Assembly: GCA_945897825.1 (NCBI GenBank)
Contig: CAMDGX010000006.1
Coordinates: forward strand, 20,495-84,494
Length of the DNA stretch: 64,000 bases
Direction of reading: 5' to 3'
Origin: Asaia bogorensis
GTDB lineage: Bacteria > Pseudomonadota > Alphaproteobacteria > Acetobacterales > Acetobacteraceae
The position numbers and the translations under genes were made by a program. Below the pieces are notes generated by a model. It had not been told where the DNA came from, ran no database searches, and worked only from the letters and a program-made list of their open reading frames with translations. The number at the start of each line of letters is the position of its first letter. Positions within the stretch are counted from its first letter, which is position 1. This document shows positions 25,332 to 33,745 of the stretch, one piece after another.

Positions 25332-26288
25332 TCAGGCCACCGTGCTGCGGCGGATGCGCCGCAACTGCCAGATGATCAGCACCAGCAGAACCGGCAGCAT
25401 GGTCAGCGAGATCGCCGCCCCCTCGCCGATGTTCCCGCTGGCAAGCCCGGTCTGGTAGCTCAGCGTCGCCAGCACGTGCGTCGCGTTCATCGGCCCGCCC
25501 TTGGTCAGCCCATAGACGATGCCGAAATCCGAAAACGTCCAGATGATCGACAGCACCAGCGCCGTCAGCAGCACCGGCATCACCAGCGGCAGCGTCACGT
25601 AGCGGAAGCGCTGCAGCTTCCCCGCCCCGTCGATCGCCGAGGCGTCGTAGAGGTCCTGCGGAATCGCCTGCAGCCCCGCCAGCACCGTGATCGCCATGAA
25701 CGGCACCCCGCGCCAGGCATTGACCAGCAGCACCGAGAACAGCGCCAGGTCCGGATCGGTCAGCCACTCGAACCCGCGCGCCGACAGCCCCGTCGAGACC
25801 AGGATGTAGTTCAGCACCGAGAAGTTCGGGTTGAACATCCATAGCCACGCCATCGTCCCCAGCACCGTCGGCACGATCCATGGCAGCAGGATCGCAGCCC
25901 GCACGAAGCGCCGTCCGCGGAAACTTTCGTTCAGCAGCAGCGCCAGCCCCACCCCCAGCACCAGCCGGATCGCCACCGACCCGGCGGTGAAGATGAAGGT
26001 GTTGCGCACCGTCTGCCGGTAGATCGAGCTCTCCCACAGGTATTCGAAGTTCTCCAGCCCCACGAACACCCCGGGGTCGGCCAGCGTCCGGTCCGACAGC
26101 GCGTAGCCGATCGCGATGAAGAACGGATACGCCACCAGCGCCAGCAGCAGGATCACCACCGGCGCCACCAGCAGCATGCCCAGCGACCGCTCGCCGTCGA
26201 TCAGGTCGGTCAGCAGGTTGCGCCGGACCACCCGGGTCGGATGGGCCGGCGCGCCGTTCACCGCAGGCGAGGAGGTCGAGGTGCCCAC
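25332..26288 (-). CDS. Sugar ABC permease, MalF/UgpA (CUT1) type
   Basis: 318 residues, GTG start at 26288. N-terminal cytoplasmic stretch, then six helices with the EAA loop LYDASAIDGAGKLQRFRYVTLPLV and the ending SIIWTFSDFGIVYGLTKGGP typical of this subfamily. It lies ten bases after the binding-protein stop and 13 bases before the second permease, so the three form one operon. Confidence 0.9.
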   Translation of the reverse strand: MGTSTSSPAVNGAPAHPTRVVRRNLLTDLIDGERSLGMLLVAPVVILLLALVAYPFFIAIGYALSDRTLADPGVFVGLENFEYLWESSIYRQTVRNTFIFTAGSVAIRLVLGVGLALLLNESFRGRRFVRAAILLPWIVPTVLGTMAWLWMFNPNFSVLNYILVSTGLSARGFEWLTDPDLALFSVLLVNAWRGVPFMAITVLAGLQAIPQDLYDASAIDGAGKLQRFRYVTLPLVMPVLLTALVLSIIWTFSDFGIVYGLTKGGPMNATHVLATLSYQTGLASGNIGEGAAISLTMLPVLLVLIIWQLRRIRRSTVA

Positions 26289-26298
26289 GCCGCCCGCG

Positions 26299-27633
26299 TC
26301 AGGTCCGGCGGCGGCGGCGGGCGATCTGGGCGTATTCCTTCTCCGCCCAGTCCACCGCCGCGCGCGGCGAAAGCTGCCCGGTGCAGGCCTTGGCGAACAT
26401 GTCCACCAGGATGTACTTGTTCACCGCCTCCGCCGCGGCGGGGCTCGGCGGCCCCGCATGGCCCGGCAGCCGGTTGATCTTGTTCAGTTCCCGGAAGATC
26501 CGCAGCTTCGGATCGCTCGGCCACACATCCTCCTTGTCGAAGCCCACCAGCTGCGGGATGAAGTAGCTCTCGCCCACCTTCGTCCACTTCGGCAGGAAGG
26601 TGCGGCTGTACCACGCCTTGAGGAACTCGCGCTGCCCGGCCTTGTTCGGGCTGGAGGCAAACGGCAGCCACACGTTGATGTTGTAGTTGGCGAACCGCCC
26701 CGCCGGCCCCGCCGGCCAGTTGGCGTGGTCCATGTTGTCCACGATCATCTTGCGCGCCGGGTCCGTCGCCGCCGCGGCGCGCGAGGCCAGATAGATCGTG
26801 TTGACGTTCACCGTCGCCGACACCTTGCCGGCCAGGAACGCCTGGTTGTTGTCCGGGTCCAGCCACGCCGTCGTGCCGGGAATGAAATACTGGTACACTT
26901 CCTTGTACCACTCCACCGCCGCCAGCGTGCCCGGCGAGTTGATCGCCACCGTCTGCCCGTCGGCCTCGAACTCCTTGCCGCCGAACCCCCACAACACCGG
27001 ATAGTTGGTCGATCGCCCGTCGCCGGCCGCATGACCCAGCGTCATCCCGATCGGCGTGCCCTTGGCATGCAGCTTCTTCGCCGCGTCCAGCAGCCCGGCG
27101 AAGGTGTCGGGGAAGGTCTCCACCCCGGCCGCGCGGAACATGTCGGTCCGCCAGTTCCACGCCGCCGGCGCCTGGCCGATCGGCAGGCTCTTCCACCGCC
27201 CGCCCACCACGGCGGCCGACTTCGCCGCATCCATCCAGCCGCCATAGGTGCGGCCGATATCATCGGCGAGGTCGGTCACGTCGACCAGCCGGTTGGCATA
27301 CACATAGGTGTCGAACTCGACGCCGACCGCCAGGTCCGCCCCGCGGCCGGTGGCGATCACCGAGGCCGTCTTGGTCATCAGCTCGTCGGTGGCGAAGCGC
27401 TCGACCCTGATCTCCATGCCGGTGTCGCGCGCAAGGTCGGCGGCGAGCTGGTCCAGCATGGTGTTGGTCTGCGGCACATACCACTGCCCGGCGAGGATGG
27501 TCAGCTTGCTGCCCTTCAGCGTCCCCTGCGCGATGGCGGGCGTGGCCAGCCCCGCGGTCAGAACGGGGGCGGCGGCGGCCCCGGCGAGCAGCTTGCGCCG
27601 CGTCACACGGGCCTGGCGGCGATCCTGGGTCAT
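26299..27633 (-). CDS. Extracellular sugar-binding protein (SBP family 1), Tat-exported
   Basis: 444 residues; ATG at 27633 with GAGGAG nine bases upstream. The signal contains a twin-arginine motif (VTRRKLLAG) and a hydrophobic AAAAPVLTAGLATPAIA core, so folded export by Tat is likely. The mature protein shows the family 1 pattern: LTILAGQWYVPQTNTM, VDVTDLADDIG, SLPIGQAPAAWNWRTDMF and FPDTFAGLLDAAKKL. It binds a mono- or oligosaccharide in the periplasm for the two CUT1 permeases downstream. Specific sugar not readable. Confidence 0.9.
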   Translation of the reverse strand: MTQDRRQARVTRRKLLAGAAAAPVLTAGLATPAIAQGTLKGSKLTILAGQWYVPQTNTMLDQLAADLARDTGMEIRVERFATDELMTKTASVIATGRGADLAVGVEFDTYVYANRLVDVTDLADDIGRTYGGWMDAAKSAAVVGGRWKSLPIGQAPAAWNWRTDMFRAAGVETFPDTFAGLLDAAKKLHAKGTPIGMTLGHAAGDGRSTNYPVLWGFGGKEFEADGQTVAINSPGTLAAVEWYKEVYQYFIPGTTAWLDPDNNQAFLAGKVSATVNVNTIYLASRAAAATDPARKMIVDNMDHANWPAGPAGRFANYNINVWLPFASSPNKAGQREFLKAWYSRTFLPKWTKVGESYFIPQLVGFDKEDVWPSDPKLRIFRELNKINRLPGHAGPPSPAAAEAVNKYILVDMFAKACTGQLSPRAAVDWAEKEYAQIARRRRRT

Positions 27634-28102
27634 GGGCTGTCTCCTCGTTGAACGTTTCTTGCGTGCCGCACCGGTCCGCGGGCTCAGCGCGGCCGGCGGA
27701 GGCGGGCGGGCGGTTGGGCGGAAAACCAATGGCCGCTCCATGCGCGGCCGCGCCCGTGCCGCGCGCAGCGCACGGAAGCACAGGTCGGGCGGCCCAGGCT
27801 GGGTGGCACGTTCGCGTTCCCCCTGCGGGCCGCCAGTCCCTGCCGGGCGACGGCCTGCCTGCCGAGGGTGCCTTCGTGGCGCCCGGTTGCGGCAGCTAAT
27901 ATAATACTATGCACCCTTCCGCCGGGCTGGCCAGAGGATTCCGTCGCCCCAGGGCATCGCCGCGCATGCGCGCGCGCCGAACGCCGATCGATTTGCAGGG
28001 GGAGGCCGCGCCACGCTTGTTGGTTGCGCAAAAGCTCAGCTAGGATTGCTGCACTGCCGCGAAAGCGGCACCCACGATTCCCCCCCATGATCGGAGGCCG
28101 AG
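27634..28102. other. Divergent intergenic region between two ABC operons
   Basis: 469 bases, no gene. It should carry promoters for both the sugar importer (minus) and peptide operon 3 (plus). An AT island with TATAAT sits at 27900-27905. A GCCGC-GAAA-GCGGC hairpin with a GNRA-type loop lies at 28056-28069 in the likely leader of the binding-protein mRNA. GGAGG at 28093 is the ribosome binding site for the gene at 28103. Confidence 0.6.
28017..28046 (+). promoter_or_regulatory. Candidate promoter for peptide operon 3
   Basis: TTGTTG (28017-28022) and TAGGAT (28041-28046) are separated by 18 bases, 56 bases before the start codon. A plausible sigma70-like arrangement, judged by eye. Confidence 0.3.
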
Positions 28103-29734
28103 ATGCCCACGACGGTTCGAGCCGCGTTCGCCACAACATTGCTGTCCGCCGGCCTGCTCGCCGGCGCAGTCGCCACGTCACCCCAGGCCCATGCCGCCAC
28201 CCCGCGCGACGCGCTGGTCATGGCCTGGAACCTCGACGCCCTGATCACCTTCGACCCCGCCCAGATCGCCGAGGTCAACGGCAACGACATCATCCGCAAC
28301 GTCTGCGAGCCGCTGGTCAACTACGACCTCAAGGACGTCTCCAAGATCGTCCCGAACAACGCCGCCAGCTGGTCGGTCTCCGACGACGGGCTCACCATCA
28401 CCCTGAAGCTGCGGCCGGACCTGAAGTTCCCGTCCGGCAAGAAGGCCACCGCCTACGACGCCGAGTGGTCCATGCACCGCGTCATCCAGCTCGGCTTCGG
28501 CAACTCGGCCAACTTCACCCAGTGGGGCTTCTCCCGCGACAACGCGGCCGAGACCATCAAGGCCACCGACGACACCACCCTTGTCGTCAAGCTGTCCAAG
28601 CCCTACCCGATCGGCCTGCTGCTCTCCGCCATGTTCGCCTCCGGCTCCACCGGCATCATGGACAAGGAGGAAGGCATCAAGAACGCCAAGGTCACCGACG
28701 GCAAGAGCGACTACGGCAACGCCTTCTTCAAGACCTCCCCCATCTGCGTCGGCGCCTACCGCGTCACCCGCTGGAACACCAACGAGGTCGTCATCCTCGA
28801 GCGCAACGAGAACTACTGGGGCGAGAAGGCCAAGCTGCGCCGCGTCATCATCCGCCACGTCCCGGAATCCGGCGCCCAGCGCCTGCTGCTGGAGAAGGGC
28901 GACATCGACGTGGCCCGCCTGCTGAACACCGACGACCTGCGCGCCCTGGCCAAGAACCCGGCCATCAACGTCGAAACCACCGTCATGCACGGCTACGGCT
29001 ACCTCGCCTTCAACGGCAGCGACCCGATCCTCGGCAAGCCGCTGGTCCGCGAGGCGTTCCGCTACCTCATCGACTACGAGGGCCTCGGCAAGACCATCCT
29101 GGAATACCAGGGCAACCCCCGCGCCAGCCTGGTGCCGGAAGGCGCGTTCGGCGCGCTCGACACCAAGGAAGGCCAGCCCTTCAAGCTCGACCTGGAGAAG
29201 GCCAAGGCCCTCATCGCCGAAGCCGGCTTCCCCGACGGCTTCACCAAGAAGTACATCGTCTCGGCCAACAACATCGCCCCCGTCGTCGCCCAGCACGTCC
29301 AGGCCAACGCCGCCAAGATCGGCATCAAGCTGGAACTCGAGCAGATGGCCGACGCCAACCTCTTCACCCGCGCCCGCTCGCGCGACTTCGAGGTGCTGCA
29401 GATCGGCTGGGGCGCCGGCTACCCCGACGCCGACAGCATGATCTCCCGCCACGCCGTGAACCCGGACAACCGCGCCGAAGCCCGCCTCGCCCAGTACCCC
29501 TCCTGGCGCTCGTCCTGGCAGGACGAAAAGGTCAACGAGATGGCCGAAGCCGCCCGCATGGAGCGCGACCCGGCCAAGCGCATCGCGATGTACCACGACA
29601 TCCAGCGCTACATGATGAAGAACGGCCCGATGGCCTACATCTACCAGACCGTCCGGCCGATCGCGCTGCGCAAGGAAGTCAAAGGCTTCGCGATCACCCC
29701 GTTCAACGTCGTCTACGCCACCGCCGGCAAGTGA
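28103..29734 (+). CDS. Peptide-type ABC substrate-binding protein (SBP family 5), operon 3
   Basis: 543 residues with a Sec signal peptide ending QAHAATPRD. The mature start ATPRDALVMAWNLDA parallels the ATPRDALVVAKSIDD of the protein at 5616, and the two align along their whole length (for example RHVPESGAQRLLLEKGDIDVAR versus RHVPEPGSQRLLLEKGDIDVAR). GGAGG precedes the ATG. It should bind a related oligopeptide-like ligand. Codons end mostly in C here but in G in the operon 1 copy. Confidence 0.92.
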   Translation: MPTTVRAAFATTLLSAGLLAGAVATSPQAHAATPRDALVMAWNLDALITFDPAQIAEVNGNDIIRNVCEPLVNYDLKDVSKIVPNNAASWSVSDDGLTITLKLRPDLKFPSGKKATAYDAEWSMHRVIQLGFGNSANFTQWGFSRDNAAETIKATDDTTLVVKLSKPYPIGLLLSAMFASGSTGIMDKEEGIKNAKVTDGKSDYGNAFFKTSPICVGAYRVTRWNTNEVVILERNENYWGEKAKLRRVIIRHVPESGAQRLLLEKGDIDVARLLNTDDLRALAKNPAINVETTVMHGYGYLAFNGSDPILGKPLVREAFRYLIDYEGLGKTILEYQGNPRASLVPEGAFGALDTKEGQPFKLDLEKAKALIAEAGFPDGFTKKYIVSANNIAPVVAQHVQANAAKIGIKLELEQMADANLFTRARSRDFEVLQIGWGAGYPDADSMISRHAVNPDNRAEARLAQYPSWRSSWQDEKVNEMAEAARMERDPAKRIAMYHDIQRYMMKNGPMAYIYQTVRPIALRKEVKGFAITPFNVVYATAGK

Positions 29735-29737
29735 TCC

Positions 29738-30805
29738 GTGGCCGGTAGCGAAACCTCGGCGCGCCCGGCGGAAGGCGAAAGCCCCTCCGCCGGGTCACGC
29801 TGGCTGAAGCTCGCAGGCCGGCAGGCCGCCTCCGTGGCGGTCACCCTGCTCGGCCTGCTCGCACTCACCTTCTTCATGGGCCGCATGCTGCCCATCGACC
29901 CCGTCATCGCCATCATCGGCGAACAGGCGGAGAAGGAAACCTACGACATGGTCTATGCCCAGCTCGGGCTCGACCAGCCGCTTTACGTCCAGTTCTGGCG
30001 CTTCATCCGCGACATGATGACCGGCGAATTCGGCGACGCCCTGTTCACCGGCAACAAGGTCGCCGACGACCTGCGCCGCGTCTTTCCCGCCACAATCGAG
30101 CTCGCGACCGTCTCGATCATCATCGGCATCGGCCTCGGCGTCCCCTTCGGCATGCTCGCCGCCGTCTATCGCGGCAGCCTGCTCGACCACGTCGCCCGCT
30201 TCATCGGCCTGCTCGGCTATTCCAGCCCGAACTTCTGGCTCGGCCTCATGGGCCTCATCCTGTTCTACGCCACCCTCGGCTGGGTCGGCGGCCCCGGCCG
30301 GCTCGACGTCATGTTCCTCGACATGGTCGAACCCGTCACCGGCATGCTCCTGCTCGACGCCCTGATCGCCGGCGAACCCGACGTCTTCTGGGACGCGTTC
30401 AGCCACATCGTCCTGCCAGCCTCCATCCTCGGCTACTCCTCCATGGCCTATATCAGCCGCATGACGCGCAGCTTCATGCTCGAACAGCTCAGCCAGGAAT
30501 ACATCATCGCCGCCCGCGTGAAGGGCATGTCCCGCTGGCGCGTCGTCTGGCGCCACGCCTTCCGCAACATCCTGGTCCAGCTCGTCACCGTCATCGCGCT
30601 CGCCTACGCCTTCCTCCTCGAAGGCGCCGTCCTCACCGAAACCGTCTTCGCCTGGCCGGGCTTCGGCCGCTACCTCACCTCGGGCCTGCTCGCCGGCGAC
30701 ATGAACGCCGTCCTGGCCTGCGTGCTCATCATCGGAATCATCTTCGTGGGCCTGAACCTGCTGAGCGACCTGCTCTACCGCACCCTGGACCCGCGCACCC
30801 GATGA
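29738..30805 (+). CDS. Dpp/Opp-type ABC permease B, operon 3
   Basis: 355 residues, GTG start three bases after the binding-protein stop. Six helices; LPIDPVIAIIGEQAEKETYD after TM1 and the coupling loop EYIIAARVKGMSRWRVVWRHAF. It shares the GPGRLDVMFLDMVEPVTGM insertion with the permease at 7221. N-terminal 30 residues are Ser/Ala/Gly-rich and probably cytoplasmic. Confidence 0.9.
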   Translation: MAGSETSARPAEGESPSAGSRWLKLAGRQAASVAVTLLGLLALTFFMGRMLPIDPVIAIIGEQAEKETYDMVYAQLGLDQPLYVQFWRFIRDMMTGEFGDALFTGNKVADDLRRVFPATIELATVSIIIGIGLGVPFGMLAAVYRGSLLDHVARFIGLLGYSSPNFWLGLMGLILFYATLGWVGGPGRLDVMFLDMVEPVTGMLLLDALIAGEPDVFWDAFSHIVLPASILGYSSMAYISRMTRSFMLEQLSQEYIIAARVKGMSRWRVVWRHAFRNILVQLVTVIALAYAFLLEGAVLTETVFAWPGFGRYLTSGLLAGDMNAVLACVLIIGIIFVGLNLLSDLLYRTLDPRTR

Positions 30806-31710
30806 GCGGCACCTCCCCCTCCTGGCGCGCCTGGCTGACCGCGGATGTCACCACCTCGCCCCGCCACGCCAGCATCCAGCGCTTCTACTACGGCTGGCTC
30901 CGCCTGCGCGCCAACCCGCTCGCCCTCATCGGCCTGCTGATCCTGTTGGCACTCGTCGTCATCGCCATCCTCGCCCCGGTCATCGCCCCCGTCGGCCCCA
31001 ACGACCAGGATCTCACCCGCCGCCTCCTCCCCCCCAGCGGCACCCACTGGTTCGGCACCGACGAACTCGGCCGCGACGTCTTCGCCCGCGTCGTCTACGG
31101 CTCGCGCATCACCCTCTACATCAGCTTCCTCGTCGCCATCATCGCCGCCCCCATCGGCCTGGCCGTCGGCACCACCGCCGGCTACTTCGGCGGCTGGACC
31201 GACACCGTGCTGATGCGCATCAACGACATCTTCCTCTCCTTCCCCGGCCTCATCCTCGCCCTCGGCTTCGTCGCCGCCCTCGGCCCGGGCATCGAGAACG
31301 CCGTCATCGCCATCGCGCTCACCGCCTGGCCCCCCATCGCCCGCCTCGCCCGCGCCGAGACGCTGACCGTCCGCTCCTCGGACTACATCGCCGCCGTCCG
31401 CATCCAGGGCGCCTCCCCCGCGCGCATCATCATGCGCCACATCGTGCCCATGTGCGTCCCCTCCGTCGTCGTGCGCATCACGCTGAACATGGCCGGCATC
31501 ATCCTCACCGCCGCCGGCCTCGGCTTCCTCGGCCTCGGCGCCCAGCCCCCGCTGCCCGAATGGGGCGCCATGCTCTCCACCGGCCGACAGAACATGCTCG
31601 GCGCCTGGTGGCTCGCCGCCATCCCGGGCCTGGCCATCCTGCTCACCTCGCTCGCCTTCAACCTGTTCGGCGACGGGCTGCGCGACGTGCTGGATCCGAG
31701 GTCGGAATGA
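30802..31710 (+). CDS. Dpp/Opp-type ABC permease C, operon 3
   Basis: 302 residues; ATG overlaps the preceding TGA by four bases. It has THWFGTDELGRDVFARVVYGS, a coupling loop DYIAAVRIQGASPARIIMRHIVP and the normal ending LRDVLDPRSE. Close paralogue of the permease at 8306 (shared GPGIENAVIAIALTAWPP). Next gene is 172 bases away because a GC-rich palindromic repeat intervenes. Confidence 0.9.
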   Translation: MSGTSPSWRAWLTADVTTSPRHASIQRFYYGWLRLRANPLALIGLLILLALVVIAILAPVIAPVGPNDQDLTRRLLPPSGTHWFGTDELGRDVFARVVYGSRITLYISFLVAIIAAPIGLAVGTTAGYFGGWTDTVLMRINDIFLSFPGLILALGFVAALGPGIENAVIAIALTAWPPIARLARAETLTVRSSDYIAAVRIQGASPARIIMRHIVPMCVPSVVVRITLNMAGIILTAAGLGFLGLGAQPPLPEWGAMLSTGRQNMLGAWWLAAIPGLAILLTSLAFNLFGDGLRDVLDPRSE

Positions 31711-31724
31711 GTAGGAAGACAAGG

Positions 31725-31832
31725 CCAGGGGCGTTGCCCCTGGACCCCACCAGGTCCGGCGCGCGCCTTTGCGCGACGGGCCGAGCCCCTGGACCTCAAA
31801 ATATTGAGGGTCCAGGGGGCTCGGCCCCCTGG
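31725..31832. repeat. GC-rich REP-like palindromic element, copy B, inside operon 3
   Basis: Hairpin CCAGGGGC-GTT-GCCCCTGG at 31725-31743. A long stem follows, CGAGCCCCTGGACC..TCAA pairing with TTGA..GGTCCAGGGGGCTCG (31782-31823). An overlapping alternative hairpin CCAGGGGGC-TCG-GCCCCCTGG lies at 31812-31832. The second and third structures share bases and exclude each other. The element lies between the permease C stop and the ATP-binding subunit, where the paralogous operon 1 has only five bases. Confidence 0.85.
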
Positions 31833-31882
31833 CGGGCCTGGGCAGAGCCCAGCCTTACTTTCTTCTCTTGGGATCACCATTC

Positions 31883-32719
31883 ATGACCCCCCAGCTGATC
31901 GTCGAAGACCTTCACGTCCGTTTCCGCACTCCCCAGCGCATGGTCCACGCCGTCCGCGGCGTCTCCTTCACCGTCGGGCGCGAGAAGGTTGGCATCGTCG
32001 GCGAATCCGGCTCCGGCAAGTCGCAAACCGGCCGCGCCATCATGAAGCTCACCCCGCCCAACGGCACCGTCGAGGCCAAGCGCCTCCAGTTCCAGGAGCT
32101 CGACCTCGCCCGCGCCTCCGAGCGCGACATGCTCAAGGTGCGCGGCCGCCGCATCTCCATGATCATGCAGGACCCCAAGCACGCGCTCGACCCGGTCATG
32201 CGCGTCGGCGCCCAGATCGCCGAAGCCATCCCTAACGACGCCCGCCTCTCCAAGGCCGAAAAGCGCGACCGCGTGCTCGCCATGCTGGAGGCCGTCCACA
32301 TCCGCAACCCCGCCCGCGTCCACGAGCTCTACCCCCACGAAGTCTCCGGCGGCATGGGCCAGCGCGTCATGATCGCCATGATGCTCATGGCCGACCCCGA
32401 CCTGCTGATCGCCGACGAACCCACCTCGGCGCTGGACGTCACCGTGCGCATGCAGGTCCTGGCCATCCTGGACGACCTGGTCACCCGCCGCGGCCTCGGC
32501 CTCATCTTCATCAGCCACGACCTCAACCTCGTCGCCACCTTCTGCGACCGCGTGCTGATTATGTACGCGGGCCGCATCGTCGAGGAATGCGCCGCCTCCG
32601 AGCTGCAGAACGCCACCCACCCCTACACCCGCGGCCTGCTCGCCTCCCTGCCCCGCATCGGCTCGCGCCACGAGAAACTCGCCGTCCTCACCCGCGACCC
32701 CGCCTGGCTGAACGGTTAG
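31883..32719 (+). CDS. Oligopeptide ABC transporter ATP-binding subunit D, operon 3
   Basis: 278 residues from the ATG at 31883 (a TTG 15 bases upstream is in frame but less likely). Only a weak TTGGGA precedes it, so expression may depend on coupling or on the repeat-bearing leader. Walker [12 protein letters not shown] loop IMQDPKHALDP, signature VSGGMGQR, Walker B LLIADEPTSALD, H loop ISHDLNLV: complete. Like its operon 1 paralogue it lacks the C-terminal cysteine extension and ends DPAWLNG versus DPAWMED. Confidence 0.9.
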   Translation: MTPQLIVEDLHVRFRTPQRMVHAVRGVSFTVGREKVGIVGESGSGKSQTGRAIMKLTPPNGTVEAKRLQFQELDLARASERDMLKVRGRRISMIMQDPKHALDPVMRVGAQIAEAIPNDARLSKAEKRDRVLAMLEAVHIRNPARVHELYPHEVSGGMGQRVMIAMMLMADPDLLIADEPTSALDVTVRMQVLAILDDLVTRRGLGLIFISHDLNLVATFCDRVLIMYAGRIVEECAASELQNATHPYTRGLLASLPRIGSRHEKLAVLTRDPAWLNG

Positions 32720-32723
32720 CGCC

Positions 32724-33521
32724 ATGACAACCGAACCAATGATCAGCGTCGAGAACCTGCGCGTCACCTTCGGCACCGGCGAAGGCCGCGTCGCCGCCGT
32801 CGACGGCGTCTCCTTCGCCGTCAAGCCCGGCGAAACCTACGGCCTGGTCGGCGAATCCGGCTGCGGCAAGTCCACCATCCTGCGCGCCCTCTGCGGCCTG
32901 AACCCCAACTGGTCCGGCACCGTCACCATCGGCGGCGAACCCATGACCCCGCAGCGCAGCCGCAGCTTCTACCGCCGCGTCCAGATGGTCTTCCAGGACC
33001 CCTACGGCTCGCTCCACCCCCGCCACATCGTCAACACCACCCTGGCCGAACCGCTCGCCATCCACGGCATCGGCGACGCCGACGAGCGCATCGCGAAAAT
33101 CCTGGACCAGGTCGGCCTCGGCCCCTCCTTCCGCTACCGCTACCCCCACCAGCTCTCCGGCGGCCAGCGCCAGCGCCTGGCCATCGCCCGCGCCCTCATC
33201 CTCGAACCCCAGGTCCTGCTGCTCGACGAACCCACCTCGGCGCTGGACGTCTCGGTCCAGGCCGAAATCCTCAACCTGCTGGTCGACCTGCGCGAACGCC
33301 TCGGCCTCACCTGCATCCTGGTCAGCCACGACCTCGCCGTCGTCGCCCATATGTGCGACCGCATCGCCGTGATGAACGCCGGCCACCTGCTCGAGGAACT
33401 CCCCGTCTCCGCCCTGGAGGACAACTCCCCCACCCACCCCTATACCCGCCAATTGCTCACCGCCAGTCTCGGCTATGACCGCAAGCTCGCGCCCGAGGCG
33501 GTCGAAGATATCGAAGGGTAA
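32724..33521 (+). CDS. Oligopeptide ABC transporter ATP-binding subunit F, operon 3
   Basis: 265 residues, ATG four bases after the D-subunit stop. Walker A GESGCGKST, Q loop VFQDPYGSLHP, signature LSGGQRQR, Walker B LLLDEPTSALD, H loop SHDLAVV. Matches the operon 1 subunit at 10068 in length and in lacking the cysteine-rich tail. Last gene of operon 3; an AT-rich nested palindrome begins five bases after its stop. Confidence 0.9.
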   Translation: MTTEPMISVENLRVTFGTGEGRVAAVDGVSFAVKPGETYGLVGESGCGKSTILRALCGLNPNWSGTVTIGGEPMTPQRSRSFYRRVQMVFQDPYGSLHPRHIVNTTLAEPLAIHGIGDADERIAKILDQVGLGPSFRYRYPHQLSGGQRQRLAIARALILEPQVLLLDEPTSALDVSVQAEILNLLVDLRERLGLTCILVSHDLAVVAHMCDRIAVMNAGHLLEELPVSALEDNSPTHPYTRQLLTASLGYDRKLAPEAVEDIEG

Positions 33522-33526
33522 GGATT

Positions 33527-33697
33527 CTTCTTTTTGTGAACAAAAAGAAGCAAAAAAACTTTTTCCATTCCGCGCGATGCGCTCTGTGACTTCCATATCC
33601 GCGCGCCGACGTCACTCCATCCACTGATCAATTGACCCGGATCTCCTCGTTGGCTTTGAAGGAAGTTTTTTTGCTTCTTTTTGTTCACAAAAAGAAG
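33527..33697. repeat. AT-rich nested palindrome, copy 2 (long form)
   Basis: Perfect 35-base inverted arms at 33527-33561 and 33663-33697. Each contains an end hairpin CTTCTTTTTG/CAAAAAGAAG plus CAAAAAAACTT. The 101-base centre has lost the TCCATTTGC inner arms of the other copies and looks unrelated to them. Left flank AGGATT and right flank ATTCTT partly continue the symmetry. Confidence 0.9.
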
Positions 33698-33745
33698 ATT
33701 CTTTCGCTTGCCTGAATCCCCTTGCCTCCATCGGATAAGTTAGTT

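Noticed and set aside
33522..33745. Insertion sequence flanked by inverted repeats
   Set aside because: The 35-base arms enclose only 101 bases with no transposase, and no clear target-site duplication is visible.
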